A stretch of DNA of 64,000 nucleotides from positions 38,889,030-38,953,029 of the forward strand of contig CM041780.1 in assembly GCA_023374045.1 (NCBI GenBank). Reading direction: 5' to 3'. The DNA comes from Limonium bicolor. Its lineage: Eukaryota; Streptophyta; Magnoliopsida; Caryophyllales; Plumbaginaceae. This document shows positions 60,189 through 64,000 of this stretch, in pieces. The notes below the pieces were generated by a model. The model worked only from the letters and a program-made list of their open reading frames with translations, was not told the DNA's origin and did no database searches. The translations under genes and the position numbers were made by a program. The stretch's first letter is position 1. The number at the start of each line of letters is the position of its first letter.

Positions 60189-60283
60189 CTATATTTAGGG
60201 TGTTAGTTATGCCCCGCTAAACAAACTCACATTCCCATTAACATACTATACATACTTATTCACTTCATACTGTAGTTCATTAC
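60189..60283 (-). other. Predicted intron 1
   Basis: Donor TTGCAG followed by GTAATG at 60283, acceptor AAATATAG ending at 60189, 95 nt, phase 0 on both sides. CTAAA and CTAAC lie close upstream of the acceptor. Without splicing, gag runs into a stop 24 bases after the donor. Confidence 0.6.
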
Positions 60284-60973
60284 CTGCAAGGTGGTATACC
60301 CGCTTGGCCCCATACCGTAGCGTAGGCGGTAGTTCAATCCGTTGTAAAAACGGTTCACTAAAATCCGGTCTGAGTAACCCAAATCCGGAAGCAGATGGAT
60401 GAGCCCGATAAAAGCGGTGTAGTACTCATCAACTGTCATCTTATCTCCTTGTCTCAAACTGTCAAGCTCCAGGCGCTTGGCCTCCTGAACATGAATCGGG
60501 TAGTACTTGGCTCGCAGCAGTGCCGTGTACTCCCTCCCCTGGAAGGTAGGATCACCAACTCTTCCCTCCCTTACCAGCTTCCACCAAGTCTGAGCCAATC
60601 CCTTCAGATAGTAAGCGGCAAGTCGAACCTTGGCACCAGCAGGAACATCCAAGGTCTCAAAAGCGGTCTCCATCTCGGAGATGTACGCCTCCATCTTACT
60701 AGGGTCGGTCTCCCCACTGAATGACGGGGGTCTCAAATCCGCCAACGCCTTGACCCAGTTGGTCTTGCGCGGCTGTGGTTGCGGTTGTGGCCCTTGTTGA
60801 CCCTCACCGCCTTACTACTGCTGCTGCTGCATCGCAGCTAATAACTGTGGGACCATCCGGGCTACGGCGGCCGCCACAGCATCGGCCATGACTTGCGCCG
60901 TAGGGTTCTCCCCCTGGTTCCCAGTATCACCAATGCCGCGCCCGCGGCCTCGACCTCGTGGTCTACCTGACAT
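60284..60973 (-). pseudogene. gag: Gag exon 1: N-terminus and capsid domain
   Basis: ATG at 60973 opens an Arg/Gly-rich start (MSGRPRGRGRGRGIGDTGNQ), an Ala-rich helix and a Gln run that ends in TAG TAA (60817-60812). Reading on in the same frame gives the Retrotrans_gag domain: LRPPSFSGETDPSKMEAYIS, LAAYYLKGLAQTWWKLV, FQGREYTALLRAKYYP, QGDKMTVDEYYTAF and NGLNYRLRYGMGPSGY. The two adjacent stops disable this copy. Spliced continuation at CAG keeps frame with exon 2. Confidence 0.85.
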
Positions 60974-61174
60974 CTGAATTCACATGAACATTTATTTGCA
61001 CTGTGCTTGCACACTTATCGGTCCAACGGTTGTAACATCTTCCCGACAAACAGGTATCTCCACACTTAGTTAGTGGTTAACCTTCTCATAACTGCTCACT
61101 TAGGTAACTATGGTTAGGTTTCCTAACTCGATATATTCCTAAGCTCGGTATTCTTGCCATCAGAGCGATACTTC
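60974..61174 (-). other. Leader of the AlkB element
   Basis: Non-coding stretch between primer site and gag ATG. GTGAATTCAG directly before the ATG resembles a splice acceptor, so a leader intron is possible but has no supporting donor that I can single out. Confidence 0.5.
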
Positions 61175-61186
61175 GCTTTGATACCA
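61175..61186 (-). other. Primer binding site (one mismatch) within a hairpin
   Basis: The minus strand reads TGGTATCAAAGC, one base from the usual TGGTATCAGAGC. ATCAGAGCGA-TACT-TCGCTTTGAT (61159-61182) forms the same stem as in the non-coding element except for that base. Confidence 0.82.
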
Positions 61187-61191
61187 CTTTT

Positions 61192-64000
61192 TGTAACACC
61201 CCTACTATGCCCTTAACAAATAATCGAAATTGCAGCGGAAATAACAACTAAACGGTTCGGTGCTACAACGTCGTTAACCACCCACATGGTTAACAAGGTA
61301 GAATAAATACAAGCGTATCGGTCTAATGATCAGACTCCCGAGCATAGAACTAATAACCTTTAATATATTAACAAAATACCGAGTTTGTAACTACATCCAT
61401 AAATATAATTGTACATCACAAACTGTCACTGTGAACTGTTAACGACCATCGTTGTACTATAACAGTACCAAAAATATATCGCCTCGGGAACACAGGCGCA
61501 TCCCGGGCTCAACATCCAAAAACAACCAAAAGTAATCCTGCATCCTAGAATCTAAAGCCATTCCGCTTCTTCGATCCTCATCCTGCAGTAAAAATATGGA
61601 GCCCCCGAGGGGGTCAGCAACCCTTGGCTGGTATGGTTAACGCGCAGTCCATCGGCTACCGGGATACGCGCAACTAATTGTCATGATGACATGGCATTCA
61701 TTTTAAACATACAACATATATATATCATAGCAAAAGTATTGCATACAACTTCACACATAGTACACTATAACAATTCCTTTTAGGAAATGAACCAACATAA
61801 TTAGTTCCCATGAAACGCCTAGAGAATGTTGCCATACTCATGCTAAGCTCGTTACATAACTCGTTACCGTCCTGTAGATTGAACGGATAACTTAACACAA
61901 GGTGCCTCGGATATAGTGATCCAAGCACACCGAAACAAAACATAGTATGCCCCTGTGGCCCGACGTGAGTCAGTAAAATAGCCTTGGTTAAGCTATAGGG
62001 AAGGTTGGAAACCAAATTGGAAAACAACCATAACATACAAAGAGAATCGAACCGGTTATGACATCGACTCCCATACTCACACGCGTGGCCGGAACAGACT
62101 GGACTCCTCACTTCCCCCGTTAGCACTTGTTAGTAGTTCAACATTGAACTCAATAAACAATTCACAAACAATTGGTTAAGCCTTGTTAGACACACACAAG
62201 GGAAGAGAGAGTCATACTTAACAATACAATAATATCTAACAACTGTAAACTCGTTACATGAATAAGTCTTACAAGGTCATAAACACACAGAAAAATAAAC
62301 AACACACAAGCCGGTGTAAACCGGCAGGCAACAGACTGCAAGAAAACCATACCTTGGTCCTTGCTTCGACTGGTTTCCACCTTTGGAGAATCCTATACAC
62401 ATTTAGTAACCTCGATTAATTTAACGTACTAGTTCGTCAATAGCTTATTACTTTACATTTCTAGTTATTTTACTTTCACACTTGTTATTACTTTTCACCA
62501 TTTTAATTGTCATTATAACTCTCCTAACATGTCTTAAATAACCTGATATCATCATTACTAACTAATCACCATTTTTAGACAACTTTTCCTAACCTTAAAC
62601 AACATTTTTGGCCAAAACAGTGGCATGTCCGAACTTGTGTCCGAGTTTCCGAAGTTCGGACGCAAGTCGAGGCTCAAAGGGTGAAGCCAGACGCATGTCC
62701 AAACTTGTGTCCGAGTTTCCAAAGTTCGGACATTGGTCGAGAGAAAATCAAAAGAAAATTTCATGCGTCTGAACTTGTGTCCGAGTATCCCGAAGTTCGG
62801 ACGCAAGTCGAAGATAGATCTGAGAAAAGAGACGGGTGCGTCTGAACATCCATGGTCGGACAGAAGTCCGGACACTGGCCGAGACTCAGAAAATTCTAAC
62901 ACAACAGGGCAAGTCCGAACGTCCATGTCCGGACGGAAGTTCGGACGTGCCAAAACACTCATTTTCATAGCCTCAAACACCTACTCAATTCTTACCAAAA
63001 TCCCTAACACCTATTATGTTTTATCCTTTGGTTCCCAAGGGGTGTTTCATGCCTATTGTAACCATTATACCAAGATATTTCCTCACCTTTTTAACATCAT
63101 CTCTCAAGCATCTTTTCTTACAAACCAATTCCTTATGTCATTCTTGAAATCCCTTTACAAGTTTATACTTTCTCCTTGTTTTACCAAAGTTTGCATAAGT
63201 CCCAACACAACTCCCAAAATGACTTTGGTGTATTCCAAAACACCCATTTGTATTCTAAAACTTCCAAGATAATGTCTAAGCCCTTATTGTACTCCAAAAC
63301 ACCTTAATAGATTGTTTCTTTCCTAATAAAAATCCTAGTCATTCCTAAGACTTTCTAGTTCACCAAAACTCCTTTAAACACTTGTAACTTCTTGTACATC
63401 ACCTAATTTTTGACATGGGGTCTACTAACATCTTATTATGCCAAAACACACATAGTTTTCTCCATTAAACATTCAAGAACATCTAAAATCCATCAAGCAC
63501 ATTCTTATACACAAAACTTCACTCATTTAGCACTACATCACAATATAGTGCATAATTTAAATTGCTTGGCACTTAGGCCCTTAAATAACATGGCTCTTAG
63601 GCCCTTAAGATGCATAAATCTTAAACACTGAATTTCCACAATATTTTTGCCTTTGACCTGCAAATAAACTCAACAATACATATGCCTTTTACTAAGCCCT
63701 TGGGAGCATTTTTTTCTAGATCATTCACCATTGGCTCCTTAAATCATTTTCATAAGCAATATAAGCTCATTCTCCTAAGACTTTAAACTACATTATGTTA
63801 GCATATTTACCTCTTTTCCTCACAAACTTCTTTCTTGTTTCCTTGTTTAAAAATCGGTAAGGGTGTTTGATTTCTTGTCAACTTCTAAACAATATACAAA
63901 TAATGCAATGAGTATACAAGCTTTATGTTTCATCTCATTGTAAACCCTAAATACATAGATTGCCTTAGAATGTTTAGATTATTGTTTTACCTTGGATATC
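61192..64000 (-). repeat. 5' LTR of the AlkB element, truncated by window end
   Basis: 2,809 bp of an expected 3.9 kb. Aligned to 50928-53740 it differs by scattered, mostly transition substitutions. It holds the array at 62627-62946 and a TATA-like TATTTAA on the minus strand at 62534-62540. Confidence 0.92.
62627..62946. repeat. Palindromic array, AlkB element 5' LTR
   Basis: Counterpart of 52373-52692 with the same five-unit layout. Changes relative to the other LTR include single transitions in some arms. Confidence 0.9.

Larger units (their letters stand above)
50928..64000 (-). mobile_element. Del/Tekay chromovirus carrying an AlkB exon (right end outside window)
   Basis: Left LTR 50928-54839 and right LTR from 61192 to beyond the window, with a primer site at 61175-61186 and a polypurine tract at 54840-54856. 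Minus-strand order: gag in three exon-like blocks, an AlkB dioxygenase exon, protease, RT, RNase H, integrase, chromodomain. The chromodomain and the RT/integrase motifs assign it to the Del/Tekay group. The LTRs are very similar, so it is young, yet the frames hold several stops, one clear frameshift and a mutated RT active site. Confidence 0.92.

Overview
The window is nuclear, repeat-dense DNA from a flowering plant. I found no host gene, rRNA, tRNA gene or CRISPR array. The plant origin follows from nested LTR retrotransposons of three plant Ty3/gypsy lineages: Athila-like (primer site TGGCGCCGTTGCCGGGGA), Del/Tekay-type chromoviruses (TGGTATCAGAGC primer site, chromodomain) and an Ogre/Tat-like element (TGGCGACTCTGCTGGGGA). 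The species cannot be named. A run of exactly 500 Ns (22246-22745) marks a scaffold join.

Layout. 1-7593: broken LTRs (1-587, 751-1498, 1499-about 2690) and the first part of a long LTR that resumes at 20543 and ends near 21213. 7594-20537: a complete 12.9 kb Athila-like element on the minus strand, flanked by a GGGGG target duplication, with gag, protease, RT, RNase H-integrase and an envelope-like gene that appears to have its own promoter and 5'-UTR intron. 20543-26390: rest of the long LTR, a gap, a chromovirus LTR piece and the 3' end of a second Athila-like element. 26440-33059: Ogre-like 3' region, LTR and leader. 33060-35566: LTR and gag start of a third Athila-like element, cut off by 35567-49475, a non-coding LTR element with 4.5 kb LTRs. 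49476-50927: chromovirus LTR pieces. 50928-64000: a Del/Tekay chromovirus with 3.9 kb LTRs, on the minus strand, whose right LTR runs off the window.

The most striking content is in that last element. Between the gag zinc knuckles and the protease lies an AlkB-type Fe(II)/2-oxoglutarate dioxygenase exon with all catalytic residues. The gag region is split by three AT-rich segments with GT-AG borders and matching phases. The third donor is in phase with two acceptors, one entering AlkB and one entering protease-RT, and an AATAAA signal lies between them. This looks like a retrotransposon that could make either a gag-AlkB or a gag-pol message by splice choice. This copy is dead: it has several nonsense codons, a frameshift and an Asn in the RT catalytic pair.

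A second theme is that LTRs of at least six unrelated families each carry a GC-rich array of short perfect palindromes (GTCCGAAC..GTTCGGAC, GACCGACCCA..TGGGTCGGTC, ACCGCC..GGCGG, GTCCG..CGGAC), often with a period near 70 bp. In the Athila-like elements the array sits just upstream of a TATA-like box, including the internal promoter of the envelope-like gene. A separate 24-nt hairpin is invariant in its arms in every chromovirus LTR seen here.
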